A stretch of 64,000 nucleotides of DNA from Anisakis pegreffii. Lineage: Eukaryota > Nematoda > Chromadorea > Rhabditida > Anisakidae. The stretch is taken from assembly GCA_035041965.1 (NCBI GenBank), contig JAPYMA010002209.1, positions 1 to 64,000 on the forward strand, read 5' to 3'. Shown in pieces: positions 1-13,609 of this stretch; within the stretch, counting starts at the first letter, position 1, and each line of letters opens with the position of its first letter. The notes beneath the pieces are model-generated. The model saw nothing but the letters and a program-made list of their open reading frames with translations, ran no database searches and was not told the origin of the DNA. The translations under genes and the position numbers were made by a program.

Positions 1-588
1 GCTTTTAAAAAATCTTGTACTTCGTTCAGTTACGTATTGCTCTCGTCAACATCACTCCATCATCTTAGATCAACACCAGCACTTATTCTGTGAGAACTGA
101 CTTAAGTAACAATTTCAGTGCATAGTTGTCAATGGACGCATACCTAGAGCTATTCGCTGCTGAGAAATTATCTAAAAAGCTATATTGGAATTTATAAAAC
201 AATGCAATTTCTTTCTCATATTGCAAAAATCGTCATAGTTCCGCTATAATGCAGCTTTGTAGCTGTTATGAACAAGTAAGAAGCGAATTCAAGAATTCAG
301 TGGTATCAGATATGTTCACTGAAAGCAGTTTATGAACATTTTAGTCAAACTCATCTAATGTTCACTGAGTTTTACTTGCACTCGGAAGTCACGAAACGAC
401 GAGTACGTTCATTCGGGATTGATTTTTGAGAAAATTTCAAATTTTCACTGAAGTTTTCACATGCAAATCCTTTTCAGATATTCCACTGAAAATTCTCTTT
501 TTTCTCAAAAGCACAGCGTGAGGATAACTCCATTTTTTATATCAAAACAATTAGTTTGTTGTCAGATGGTATTTTTTTCCAAATGCAG

Positions 589-706
589 AGATGCGATAGA
601 TAAGCGTGACGGTCGTTTAGTTGAAAGAATTAGGGTATATGACTGGACAAATCTAGTTCTTCCGGGTCATTTATTTCAAGATGATCAAAGGGAATCAATC
701 GGATGA
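589..706 (+). CDS. candidate terminal exon, unidentified
   Basis: A segment preceded by a pyrimidine-rich acceptor (ends AAATGCAG at 588) stays open for 38 codons to a TGA at 704-706. The predicted residues look protein-like, with mixed charge and a YDWTNLVLPGHLF stretch, unlike the low-complexity ORFs nearby. It could be the last exon of a gene entering from the left. I recognise no family, and no AATAAA lies close downstream. It may equally be a chance ORF. Confidence 0.22.
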
Positions 707-2702
707 CGAGATTCTTATCGCTTCTTAAAATCAGTGACTAAGATTTATGACGGCTTATCACTTAATTGCTTGGTGAGTGTAAACGCTCTAAGCTAGTTCC
801 TTCGCTTCCCTCAACTATGGCGATCGATTGCTTTCGGTCTTCGAATTAGTCAGATGGCATTTCTGTCTAATTTAATATCTTTCCACCTAGGTGGCCAAAC
901 CGAATGGGCTCATTCAAACAATTGAAGCAACCATCTGGCAATCGAGCAGAATATTTCGTAACCGAATGAGTATTCATATCCTCACGTCATCTTAATGCTT
1001 CCAAAAAATCAACGACTTCATTAAATATTGAGTGCGATCGTTAAGAATTTGAATAATAGATAGTGAAATGAATGACAGCGGAAATTGCCACTTTTCCATA
1101 TGAATTGCTAGAATCCCGAGGAATAATAGTCATTCTTACTGAGCTCATTTCCTTTCTGGCCCATTCTCGATAACTATATCTTTCTGTGAGAGGATGGATG
1201 TGAATGCGTGTGCGTAGATAGATGCCCATATGTTACCAAATATAACCATTATAATACCACCTAAATGACCAAAGCGAATGAGCCTATTCAAACAATTGAA
1301 TCAATCAAATCACAATCGAGCAACATATCCAGTTTCATGGCTTCATATTTGGACGAACGTTTCGTTTTTTCCGATGAATATAGATGCAGCACAGAAATGG
1401 AGCCGAAAGGCGAAAGGCGAAACGAGAGTATCGAGTGGTATGCATGATGTTATAGGTCTTTGGATGTGGTTGCATGATGTGGAACATTAGAGCTTTCTAA
1501 TTATACGAAATTGATGAAATTCAATTATGATAAATAGAATTGCATCGGATGGTATTCGCTTTGGGCATTTTCACTGGAGTATTGCTTATGAGAGTGTACA
1601 CAGTGATCGATGTGATTGCTGCTTAAAATGATCAGCGCGAAGGGATGAAGCATGAAGCAAACAAAAAAAGAAACTGACTAGAAGATCATTTTTCTGATCA
1701 TTGGTTCCATTCTATCGCTCATTTTTCTGATAGAGTATAAATATTTTAACAGTGCATTTTTGGAGAGTTCAACTGTTCACCATGATCATTTCATGCTTAC
1801 ACAGTGCTCTTTCCTTTCTTCCAGCAAACTGCTGCTCCTTTTGCAAACGGTCGAAAAACGAGTGAAACACCGAATTGTCAGATATGAATCATAGGGCTGC
1901 TGCTGGTACGGTTCTGTGTGCTTCGCGATAAAATTGGACGAGGAAAAGATAGAAAAATGGGAAAACTGGACGAAATAGCATGTGCTCGGATGTGTAGTGT
2001 GCAGAATTTATGAGAGTATGAGAACAAGTGAGAGTTCAAAGAGAGAAATTGCCTAGGCGCGCTGGCTGATTGAGCGGCTCAATAACTCTAGCTTATATTC
2101 GCTTGTTTATGACTTAAACCACAATGACTGAACGTCACCAAAAAAATCGCACTGAATACCGAGATTGAAATGAGACGGAACGATAAAAGAAACAATAAAA
2201 TTTCGAGATAATCGCTGAGGTTTAAGCCAACCATTTTGAACGCTCTAATCTAGACACGAAAATTGAAATGAATCACGGATCCATTGCCGTGGACTGATGA
2301 TAACTTGTGGTACACATACTCATATCTAATGTCATGTCATAAGGCTCATATGTAATGTGTTCAACTGAAATGGATTCGAAAGAGTGCATGCAACACATCA
2401 ATAGGCAATGCGCATGTGAATAACGTGAACATGAAAATATATCAGTAACATGAAGTACAAATTTATTTGCAATCGCAGCAATTCTATTATTTGCGTTTTC
2501 TGCTTGTGTCTATATGCTACAAGCGAAACATCAAACATTTTTGCTTGGCTTTAACCAACCAACTGTGTCATATCAAAATTTATGTTTTGTTTTATGATAG
2601 AATAGTTTGTTTGCATGATGGAACTATTGGTGACGATAGTGTGATGCTCTTTTGAAACTACCACAGTCATCAATAACCGTTAGTTATAGCTAAAATGATG
2701 AA

Positions 2703-2720
2703 GCTGCTGCTGCTGCTGCT
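2703..2720. repeat. (GCT)6 microsatellite
   Basis: Six tandem GCT units, in no supported coding frame. Confidence 0.85.
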
Positions 2721-3982
2721 TCGCCTACGAGATATCATTCGATAGTCGTCAGTCAGACGATCGACGACGATAGGCGGCCGGCTGACGACTGAACGCCGCA
2801 ATGACGCACGGCAGCTTGTAAGCTGTTTTGATGAAATTACGACAAGAACGAACATAGAGTGAACGAACGAACACTCGTCACTACACAGCAAAAGATATAA
2901 GCTTCTTATATTTGCTGCATCGTTTCAGCTAACACACAGTGATTTTGTGCGTTGCTTGTGTGCACTGAATGCAAAAGATAATAATGTGAAGCCGTCAGCT
3001 AACAATACTAGCAGTTAACTGCCTGCTGCAATTTTAAGCGATAACAACGGAGCAGTTCCATTTCTTTGCAGTTTCATCTGCTATTGTTGTCATCCACATT
3101 TCCTCAAGTAATCGATCTGTACACAATCCTCTCAAAGCAATCGCACTTCTATCACGTAATCGAGCAGTTTATTTACCAGCAACATCATCCTTTCTCAAGT
3201 CGACGTTTCGCTGCGTTCCTTTCATTCATTCATTAACTTATTTATTCGCTGATTCACATCCACATCCAATCCTCATTGTCACAGCAACATGTTACGCGAT
3301 AGGCTAAAGCATAAATTAGACCATACGAGTTCGACCAATGCATATGAACATATTTCATTCACAAATCCACGTTGGTTTCTTGATTAAAATCTATTCGTTT
3401 ATGAGAGTTTTAATGTTTAATGAATGTTTACTAACAGTCTTATTCGTACTGTTTTTATTCCTTCGGCAACACTCTTAATGTTGTCGTAATTTGTATTAGT
3501 TTATCACATCCATCACTGTTGTTATCATTGTAATCAAGTTAGTTGATCAATTGATTCGATTCAGTAACAGAATGGAAGAGCAAACAGAAAATTTATCACA
3601 ATGTGTATTGATCGACAAGCGATCACTTACAACAAATTTTCCCCAATGATATGACTCACAACAGTCCATGAAAATATTTCGAACACTAATTTCTCTACTG
3701 CATCGTCGATATTCGAAGGAATCATGCGAAAATGATTTGAAAAACTGTTTTAGATATGAAAGTTGCTAATTTCAGTCATCAATGAGCCATAAGTTATAAT
3801 CGAGCAGGAATTTTGATGAATCACACGAAAACAGGAAAGAAAAAGTGCAGCAGATGAAAATTTTTTGTTATCAGTGAATTCGATTGATAAGCAACTGCAC
3901 ATCGAATGGACCAATAACATTTTCGTTCAGTTCCTCGGCGATTCATTCTTGACTAAAGTGTAAATAAGCCGACTCATTACAT

Positions 3983-4016
3983 TATACTATGATATATGAT
4001 ATATACTATGATATAT
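3983..4016. repeat. short tandem duplication
   Basis: TATACTATGATATAT occurs at 3983-3997 and again at 4002-4016 (period 19). It is followed directly by an imperfect inverted repeat (AAGCCAATCGG facing CCGATTAGCTT, about 4020-4046). Function unknown. Confidence 0.7.
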
Positions 4017-6226
4017 ACCAAGCCAATCGGATAAAGCCGATTAGCTTAGTCAATCACCCGTGAACGCTTTACGGACGAAAGCTGACTAATCAGTTATATG
4101 TCGTTTGCATTAAACGTCATGTAATTTTTTCGATTGTTTTACAAATTTTCTGTCCTTTTACCATTATTGATAACGTTGCTTTTCGTTTGCATTGTGTTTT
4201 GATACTAATTGGAGGTTGTGCAGAATAGTGTAATCGCAAAAGAACAATTCGATTGATGCAATCGAACGATTATCTGATGGTTCGATTCCGCATCGAAGGT
4301 GTGTCATAAGAGCTCGTAAATAATTTCTCTTCGATCACTGCTTTCATCTTTTGTTTTAACAGTTTATTTCAACACTGAATTCTTACATTTTCAACAGAAC
4401 CACACCCTGAACACAACACGTACCTATCTAACAAGTCACTTCACTGATTTAGCAGATTCTTGATGTTGTGATAGGTAATCTCTTCGATTGGAAACCTAGC
4501 GATCACCGTGCAGATTACTGAGCAAATTCAGCCGGTCCACTTGATCACTTGGATGCTCTGTTCATTGTCATTCATATTGTTGCTGTTATCACTGCTATGA
4601 TTGTTATCATTATCACTTATCATTGTTTTACCAATGTCAACATCTCAGAAAGTTTTATTTTGTTAAAATGTATGTTCAAAAAACCTCACTCAACTTAACT
4701 CAGTCACTAGCTAACGAAAAGATACAATGAGAAATAAAGAGGATCAAAAATTGGACGAGGCTCCTCATTTAATGAGGATAATGCTTCTTAGCTTATGGCT
4801 TCGATGAAATCTCGGTATTATTTCGCATAAACGAACGGTTCCGTAGTGCAAACGGACAGATGTTGGGAATTTTTTTTTGATTTGATTCGTTCGTTTTTTT
4901 TGGGGTGAATTCATTTTGAGATATTTATTATGTTTATTAGTGCTAAAAATGAGTGCAATTCGAGCAAAACGCAGCAGCTGTTCGGCTCTCTATGTTTATG
5001 GAAATCAAAATCGTTATTAGAGCTAAACAAAATGGCCAAATATATTGTGATTGTAATCTGTCTGCATTATGCTCGGATTTCATTTATGACTACTGCTCTA
5101 TAGGTGCGTCTCAACATTCGCTTCTTAGAACGTTTATAAGAGTGCACTTTTCCAGCCTGTCCCTCCCCAAACTGCCATTTTGCTGGAATTTTTCTGATCT
5201 GTTCAGTTCAGATCGTCATTTTGCCGAGCATTTTGTTGTGTAACACAATTTTAACGTGTGCACACGAGAGTGTATCTGATTCATTCTGATAACGAATTTG
5301 TGAGTGTGAGCTTATTGTGTCTCTAAAACAAATAGAACGCACTGTGAAATAGGATCAGCTCTATTGTTGGCTTGTGTTCCAATGTGTTACTTTAATGCAG
5401 ATGGATAATTACAAACACTTTGCTATTATGTTCATCCGTCATAAATGTGATTGTTCGGTATCATGTGTCGATATACGACGAATGCATATCATCAAATAGT
5501 ATTCTATGCGGTGCTAGTGAAAGCTTTAATTTGCAGCAAATTCAATTTGTTACCAAGACGAATGCTATTACTGTTATTGCTGCTCGTATACGTTTCTTAT
5601 TATTATTTCTAGCTTTGATTATATGTTCTTCAAGATTTTACTGCCACAATATGTGCACTGTCCTGAATCTGTTACCATGACACCACAATCATAATACCAA
5701 ATTCATCAATCCCAGTAGTATTGCAATCATCTCTTCGCAAATTACAAAGATTACCTGTCTTCTTGGGAAGTTGTTTTGTTGAGCCAGTGTTGGAAGTTGA
5801 ACGACGTTTCAACTTCATCGAGGAACGTATTGTGTACACTTGGAAGCATTAATATGACGGCAGCAAAGAGTATTTCATAAATTCACTTTTCACATACCGA
5901 ACGCAAAAAAAGCTATCCTTCATCGAGTTCGTTGACAGCAATCGTTGGGTTTTTTTTTGCGTGTTGTTGACTGATCAGTGAGTTGTTTAGTGGCGAGTTC
6001 ATGTTTGATGAATCAATCAATTCAGAACCGGTCAATTAATCATAATTCAATCAGATTGACGCAATAATTGGTCATACAGTCGCTCAAATTTTCATTTCAT
6101 TCATGCGAAAATCGCCTGTTACACCACTCACGATGTGAGCGCTTTCGATAGAAATGGCTCGCTTAGCATATGCACAATCAAATGAGTCATTATTTTTTAA
6201 TATTCCTGGTTTTATGGTTATTTTTA

Positions 6227-6320
6227 TCGTCGTTACTATTGCTATTATTGTTATTATTGTTGTTATTAATATTACTATTATTATTGTTTGCAATGACACT
6301 GTTGTTGTCGTTACCACAAA
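6227..6320. repeat. ATT/GTT-rich low-complexity tract
   Basis: Degenerate runs of TTA, TTG and GTT triplets. They create poly-Leu, poly-Ile/Val and poly-Asn ORFs on both strands, which are artefacts of composition rather than genes. Confidence 0.8.
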
Positions 6321-9300
6321 ATTTGCTCACCAATTTTTTTCCTAATATTAATTTTACCACCACGAGTCCTATTGTTGGCGATTTCATCGTAGCAATCTAT
6401 CAATACGATCATCATTTTTCACCTTTAGTAGGATTATTACTATTGTTATGAGTTTGATTATTGTTGTTGTTATTCATATTGGTATTGCGTATTTCCCATT
6501 ATTTATGACCATAATTACGAATCAATTCTACTTGATTATCACTTTTTGTCGGTGACTTTTTCAAATAGACCATCTTCTGCTTCAAGGTTATCGGCTCTCA
6601 TCGCATTCGCATGATCAATTGTTTTCCGGACGATGGATGTGTGGGTTCTTTTTTTTCGATTCCCTTTTGCAAATCTGACATCTTTGATCGACTTAGAAGC
6701 GAGATAGATAGAGGTAAACCAAGAATATCTTTTATATGCGTGATCATTATTATACTCATCATTATCGCCGTACTTACCTTGCCTGCTTTGGTTTTCGGTT
6801 TTGCATGATTCCTTAGATGATTTGCATGAGTTGAAAATTTTCGCTATAGTATTAGTAGAATTCACGGAGAAGATTATGCGCGAAAATGATGTGGTGTTGT
6901 GTTGCGATTTGGTAAGCAAGATAAGGGATAGTTTATGTGCTTGAAATGTTGTTATGTATAATAATGCACTTTTGCTTACATTCTGCGATGTTTACGACAA
7001 CGATATTGTACTAGTACACAGTACAAAATTGGTTGTTGATCATGGATGGATGCATGCTACATTAAAGCGCTTCAAACGATGGATAAGATGGGATGGGATG
7101 GCCCACCTTCCTGTTCTCCTATTCTGTTGACGACTGTACAACGCAATCGAGAGAACGAAGACAGGACAGACATAGGCCACAGGATAGAAACTGAACAGGA
7201 TTCGGATGGATGGATATGCAACATTGGTGATATAGAAGGGCAAATGCTGCGTGCCTCCTATTGCTTGACAACAGAACAAAGGCAGTGTGCGAGTGGAAGG
7301 AAGGATCAGAGCTACTGAGGGAATTAAACTGAATAATTTTAATTGCTTGCGTCGTTGAATTAACTTCAATGCACTCACTCCTCTGGGCGCTTTTGCATTG
7401 CAAACCATCTTCCTCTTCTCGAAATTACATTCTCGTTCAATCGCTTTTATCACCGATCTCATTACGAACAACACCAAGCGCCCAGTGCTGCTACAGTCAT
7501 CGTGTTCGTTTTTAATCATTCATTCATTCCAGCAGCAACTTTATTACTTGCAAACAATTCTTCTTCCTCTTGTTTACGAGTTTCTGACTTGACAACTCAG
7601 TTAAACTCATTGCTAGCCTGAAACCAGCGGAAAGGCGAGCAGCGCCATAGGAACTCGTACTTATCTCATGCTTGAACATGGACTATGTATCGCCCCAATT
7701 CATCCGTTCCATTCAGCAAGCATGCATGCACACAGAGTCTATCATGACTTTACTTCTAAGAGTCTACATACATATCTACAATATGTCCATTATTCCAACT
7801 GTACAACGCATTACGTACCAGAAAGGCAGGCAGGCAAGCCATCATCAATATCTATTCATAAAATTCACATCTAAATTGATTTTTCGTAATGAAACTGAAT
7901 CCATTTTTATTTCACATCGTTTTCACTTTCATATTGCTGCCAACATCTTTTGTCAAATAAACTATTCATATTCAGTTGCATTTAACGCTTTCTTAAAATG
8001 CTCAATGAATCATCTGAATTGTTCGTGAGTCATCAGCACCACCGCACTTCTTCAGTAAATCATGCAAACTGCGAAGATTGCATGAAGAAACGAGGCCTAC
8101 TAGATCGTCCGTCATTTATTCGCCAGTAAAATAGACTCTGTGCGCTCTGTGCTGCTTGCTGTTGCCTGCTATGACTGAAAAAGATTAATTTTTCGTTTTG
8201 TTAGTCCAGTGGTGCTACGGTATCTCCCCTGATTCCTATTCAACAAAAATATGTGCGCTTACATACATACAAGTGTGATTCATTTATTCATAGATGATGT
8301 TTTCCGTTTTGAAAATATTTTTCATAATGCATGTCACGGCAGTTTTCATTGATTGATCTATTGGGAGGGTTTTTTTGACTGTGTAAAGAAATTTCGAAAT
8401 TTCTCATTCTGTTTCGTCTTCTACTAATTTGTCAACAAAAGTTGAGAACACACTTTCGAGTTCGAGTTAATTTGTCAGTCGTTATTTGTTACTGGAACAG
8501 AAAGTGAGAAAAAGCGCAGCACGTGCACAGCAATTGATTTCATTCGTTATTCATTCACTCATTCGTTTCATAAGTCATCTTTTCTTGATTAGCTTAAATC
8601 GAACGAACTGAAGTTTGCCTTGAAATTCGGCTGTAAGTTTCCTCTTGAACGAAAAAACAAGTAAAGTAAAACGCCATACGAAATGAACAAATGTGCCCTA
8701 AGAAGCATCTTATTCTCAAGCCAAAAGCAAAAAAAAAATAATTCAAATTCAATCATTCAAATTGAGCCGTTAGTCATTTTCAGTGATTTTGAGTGGTATG
8801 CACTTTCATAAATCTGTGTGCATTCGTTTCCGTTTGTTCGTCATCGTGTTTTTATTTGAAGAAAGTTTTGTGCTCGGCATTCAACTCCACTTTTCAATTC
8901 GTCAAACGAATGAAATGAAGTTATTCCTTATGACTGACAGCATCTGTCTGAATAGTCAATAAGTACGGGCCTCAAGAAAGAGCAATTAATACTCGACGTC
9001 CATTCTGTTCAGCCGTGCTCTACTCGTCAATGGTTCGCCGCCGTTTGGTTAGTTTCCTCTGTCCTCTCATTGAACCGTGTCCTTCAAAAAGCAGCAAAAC
9101 AAAATCAGCGAAGGTCAATCGCTACCATCCATCCGATTTGAACTCTGCTTTGTTATTGTTTGTTGTTCGACATCCTCTATTTGTGAACCAACCATAACCA
9201 TACGTAAAACTATTATCGCAAAGTCAAAATGTGTTCTCTTCTTCCAGATTATCACCCAGAATTGATTGCACTTTGCTATGCTCATTATCAAGAAGCAATT

Positions 9301-11524
9301 AAGCTCTTGATTTGCTACCGTAAATTTGATAACGTTCCATTGACAACTGCTGTGGCTATCAGTGGCTGTTATCAACGCAATGCTCTCATCATCTGTTCAT
9401 TGCGTGCACATACGTTGCATTGCATTTGCAACATTATTCCATTTTAATTAGCTAATTTATTGTCGCGTCCAATAAAAATTTATGGCTGGAACACATTGAG
9501 CAATTGTGCATCTTCGTATCTTTCTATGTAATGCTCGAAGTGATGTGCATCTTACGAAAACGATAGACAGATTGTATCTGATGTAATTAAATGACTGCAT
9601 ACGATCTCCTAACAGTGAAATGTTTCAGTCAATTTGTTTATTACAATGAGTGACAAGACTGTTCATATGGTTAAGTGGAAATAAGTTAGCAGACCAGTGA
9701 TCCGGCTTCATTCCGCAAACACTCTAGCTTGTGAAAACTGTCTATGGCTCGATGCATTCAATCTGCAGATGAGATACAGGATCTCTTCAATAATCTACAG
9801 TATGAAACACATTTTCTGCCATTCCCCTTGAAAGATTCCTTCCCATTGGTCTGAAGGCTCTCTAACTAAGAATCGAATGTGCTGATGCAAGTGAATACAT
9901 TTTATGGATTCTGTGCACTTTTATTTGCTGACTAAAATGAATCCTCAACAATACTGATTGTGTACATAGCATAAAAATGAAGCCTAAAACTTCGGATGAT
10001 ATCTCATTACACCATTGAGGAGATGAGCGCAGAGAAACGAGAAGAAGGCAAATGAAACGAAAAACTTTTCCTAATGATTCGCGAGGATTTCTTTTTGATG
10101 CTGCTGATTCGCATTCGCATGAATCACGATTGGATTGGATTATGTATTGTTGTTCGAGCCACTATACTGAAAATCCATACGAAAATCCAAACAACTAATT
10201 CAATAGAGTGCTGCCGTTTCAACTAAAATAAACGAGTACAGAATAAGAGTAAGAGTAACTGACACTAGCATAATAAGTAAGGAAGAACAGAGAAAACGAA
10301 TGCGAATGGACGTATGGATCTGTTTATCTGTCAGTCAGTTCGTTTCAATCCACACAACATCCTGTCTGTGACTAACTGAATCGATTTTCTCGAGATTTCG
10401 TCAACTCAAAACAACATCTATTATGAAACACGCATACACGAACCACATTCGCTCGATAACGCCGATACAATTAGTCAGTTATAGTGGGCAATAATTCTCA
10501 CAGCTAGTGAACGAAGGAAGGAATCACTAACATTCCAACTCGCTTTACTTCATTTAATCAGCTAGCATTGCAGCAGTTCCATCGATAACTCATTTGACTC
10601 AGTCATATGAGTTTTATTCGTTCGTATTCGCCACTGTTCATTAGCATTCACTCTTAGCCGTAGTGCTACCTATGTTCATCTGAATCCTAACTCATAGCAT
10701 CGTCGAGTTTTCTGTTCGATTCGTTGTTGCCTCCAGCGATAAGCAATGTTTCAGTCTGAAATCGGATTTCAACTCTATATTCCATTAGAGCGCTCGCTCC
10801 GTGGTATTTTTTTGCAAATTATGTGGGAATGTTGGATTATTGTGGCTAATTTCAGATGAATGTTCCTTTATTTTCTATGTGTGCACATTCATAGTGTATT
10901 AGGATTTTGAATAGAGAAGTTATTATGAGGGAAACTTAATTAAACTAGTCCAATGTTTGTAGCCATTGAGTTCATTGAGTGCTGATAATTGAATCTATTT
11001 TACTGACAAACAATTTGGTGATAATGATAATATCAGTGGCAATTATCGTAATGATAATAAAAATAGTAATTAGTTATGATAGTATTAATGTTTGATAATG
11101 CAATCACACTCCATAATTTGTTTCCGATCTATTCGCCTAAGCGATCTATTACTTTGAAAATACGGTAATGAATCATTTTGATTGAGCAAAAGTGCTCACT
11201 TCTGATCATCCTCAAAAGTCATCTTTAAGAAATCCTCCTCGCAAATCCTCGTTTAATCTCCTGAAATCCCACACGAAAAGTGCTCCCTCCAGTTTCGAAG
11301 TAAACCAATTCAAAAGGAATGAATCAGCCAGCCAACTGCACTCCATCCACAAATCAATCTAACGGCGTTTTGACGATTGCTTTTGACGAACTCAACGATT
11401 CGTTCGATTCAATCAAATGTGCCAAACATATGACTTTCGACGGAAGTGTTATATCTTGCGAGAAAATTGGTTAGTGGTAATCTTTTTTGTGGAACAGGAG
11501 GCATACTGTTCAGATGATATTAAA

Positions 11525-11544
11525 GATGATGATGATGATGACGA
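11525..11544. repeat. (GAT)n microsatellite
   Basis: Tandem GAT triplets ending in an imperfect GAC-GAT pair. Non-coding context. Confidence 0.75.
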
Positions 11545-12892
11545 TTTGACCATTAAATGGGGGTGTTAAAAGCATCGGTTATGCGATCAACGACGACACA
11601 TTGTGTTCGTTTAGTGCAGCCAATCAACCAACTGCACTAAAACCAAGAAAATGATCTCATTAAAATGGAGTTTTTTGTGTTTTAGCGGATATCGCAATTG
11701 TTCATTTCGAATTTTTTTAAATCTTTGTCTAAACCACGAAACGAATGAATTACGCAGAAGAATATGTTGAAGAATGTTTTATTGACACATCGACTGAAAC
11801 AATTGAAAAGTGAACGAATGTGCGGAGGAAATCAACAATAAAAACGTGTAAATGAAACAATATTTTTCTGGAGCATTCATCGTGTTTTATCATTTGATTT
11901 CCGGCTGAATATCAGCTGAAAATGGAGCACTTCAATGACAAAAAAAAGATGTACGATTGATTATATTACGAAATTCGATGACATTTTGAGTTCACCATTG
12001 CAATATTTGTTATGAGAAGAATGTTACAAAATCCAATAGCAAGGGACCGACCGATCGAGCGATCGCAAACGGGTTGTTATAAAAACTGAAGCAGTTGAGT
12101 ACTTTTCGCTGTTCGGTGCTCGATAAACCCAACGAGATCTATTATTTATATCACGATGAACACAACGCAACGTTCATGATGACATCAAACTGTTGCTATT
12201 ATCAGTACATCAGGTACTCGTATCATTTTATCGTGAACAGTATCTTTCTCATATTTTTATCACTATCATTCCCGTTATCACAGGTATTGCTCTTTAAAAA
12301 ATTCACAAACCGCCACAGAAAATAGCAAGTGAATCTATCACCTACTGCCCACATCGTCATCTTCATAAACATCATCATAAACATTGAGTGACGCCAATAG
12401 ATCTATAAAATCAATCATCGATTCAACATTGTTGTTGATGTTATGTCTTAAAATGCTCTTCAATTAAATACACTAAATATACAATGCTTAAGTTTATTTT
12501 TCAACAATCAATTGTATCATGTGAATTGCACTTGAACATCTTATTTTTCATTCAATTTCTTTACGAATGAATACCCATAAACACATTCAAGCAGTGTACA
12601 ACTCACATTCATTCGAAATTGAACGCGAAACACTTTACAAATTTCATTTTTAACGTCCATTTTCGTATGCATTCTGTTGGATTGTGCACTTAGAAATGAA
12701 TGAAATCGTTGTTCGTTGTGAACGCATGAAACGATGAAGAAATAAGATGTCAACTGAACGCACTCACTTCCATTACAGTAAGGAAGAAAGATTTGTTTGT
12801 GCATGGGCAAATTTGCGGTTTCGTTTTTTCTCATGAGAACGTCAGAATGAATTTGAGTTCAAATCTTAATCCAAAGTCAGACGGAAATTCAG

Positions 12893-13609
12893 TAATGATT
12901 CACTCTTTTCAAATGTCATTTAAATTTTGCGTTATCGCATCAATTTTGATCGTATTAGTCAATGCAGACGACAATATGGTGAACTGACTGAACGTCCTGT
13001 TTGGTGGATGCTTCGAATCTTGCTCCACTTCAAACAAATCTAAATGATCTACTGACGAAGATCTGAAACAAAAGCCATTTGGAGAGTTAATTCGGGCGTA
13101 GAGCAAATGGCGTTTGATTTCGATTAGTGCTTTTAGTTTTTTACCTTCCTTCAATTCACTAGAGCGATACTCTATTAGTCATATTACCGTTATGTATGTG
13201 TGGTTGTGTGGTTGATGTTAGTTAATGGATTGCTATTGTAATTTATGGTTTTGTTCGATTTCGACACATTTTTTAACGCCTAACGTGCGATTTGTTGCGA
13301 TATATTTTACGGTGCTTACGTGATACAGCAGGTTTCATCGATTCATCTTATTAGATAAACTTTCAGGCTGGTTATTACGTTTCCGTGAGGGACCACTATG
13401 GCCGGTAAGTCTTCCGGCTTATCCATTTGTATGAAGTCAACCAGAAAAATCTCCCTAAATCTTCGTATTACTACGAACTTATTGAGATTCTTTGAATAGC
13501 TTAGCACTGATTGCTCAATTGCTTGGAACAAAGACCCTGGTTGATGTGCTCAAGTTTCAGGCACGACAGATTTGGTTTCAATGCTACCCGAGGGTCATAC
13601 GGTCGGTAG
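12893..13609 (+). CDS. candidate short secreted peptide (spliced)
   Basis: Three pieces can be joined in phase. 12893-12978 has an acceptor GGAAATTCAG just two bases before ATG 12895. 13367-13404 (38 nt) is flanked by ACTTTCAG and a consensus GTAAGT. 13561-13609 follows AAGTTTCAG and ends in TAG at 13607-13609. The product would be about 56 aa: a convincing signal peptide (FKFCVIASILIVLVNA, then an acidic DDNM) followed by about 30 residues with two YGR endings (DHYGR, GSYGR). The last piece overlaps the MAP1 coding exon in another frame. So this could be a tiny secreted-peptide gene, an upstream ORF in a MAP1 5' leader, or a coincidence of splice-like signals. No family recognised. Confidence 0.27.

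Larger units (their letters stand above)
707..12892. other. about 12 kb without a recognised gene
   Basis: No open frame here resembles a known family, and no phase-consistent exon chain could be built. The stretch holds microsatellites (listed separately), many T and A runs, and scattered TTTCAG sites as expected by chance in AT-rich nematode DNA. It may contain 5' leader exons or regulatory DNA of the MAP1-type gene downstream. The N-terminal MAP1 segment that precedes the conserved block in insects and vertebrates was looked for and not found. Confidence 0.6.

Noticed and set aside
6154..6451. Overlapping ORFs rich in Leu, Ile/Val or Asn
   Set aside because: They come from an ATT/GTT triplet tract; open frames in all directions reflect composition.
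13500..13560. Exon candidate 13500-13539 leading in phase to the MAP1 block
   Set aside because: The intron to 13561 would be only 21 nt, too short to splice.
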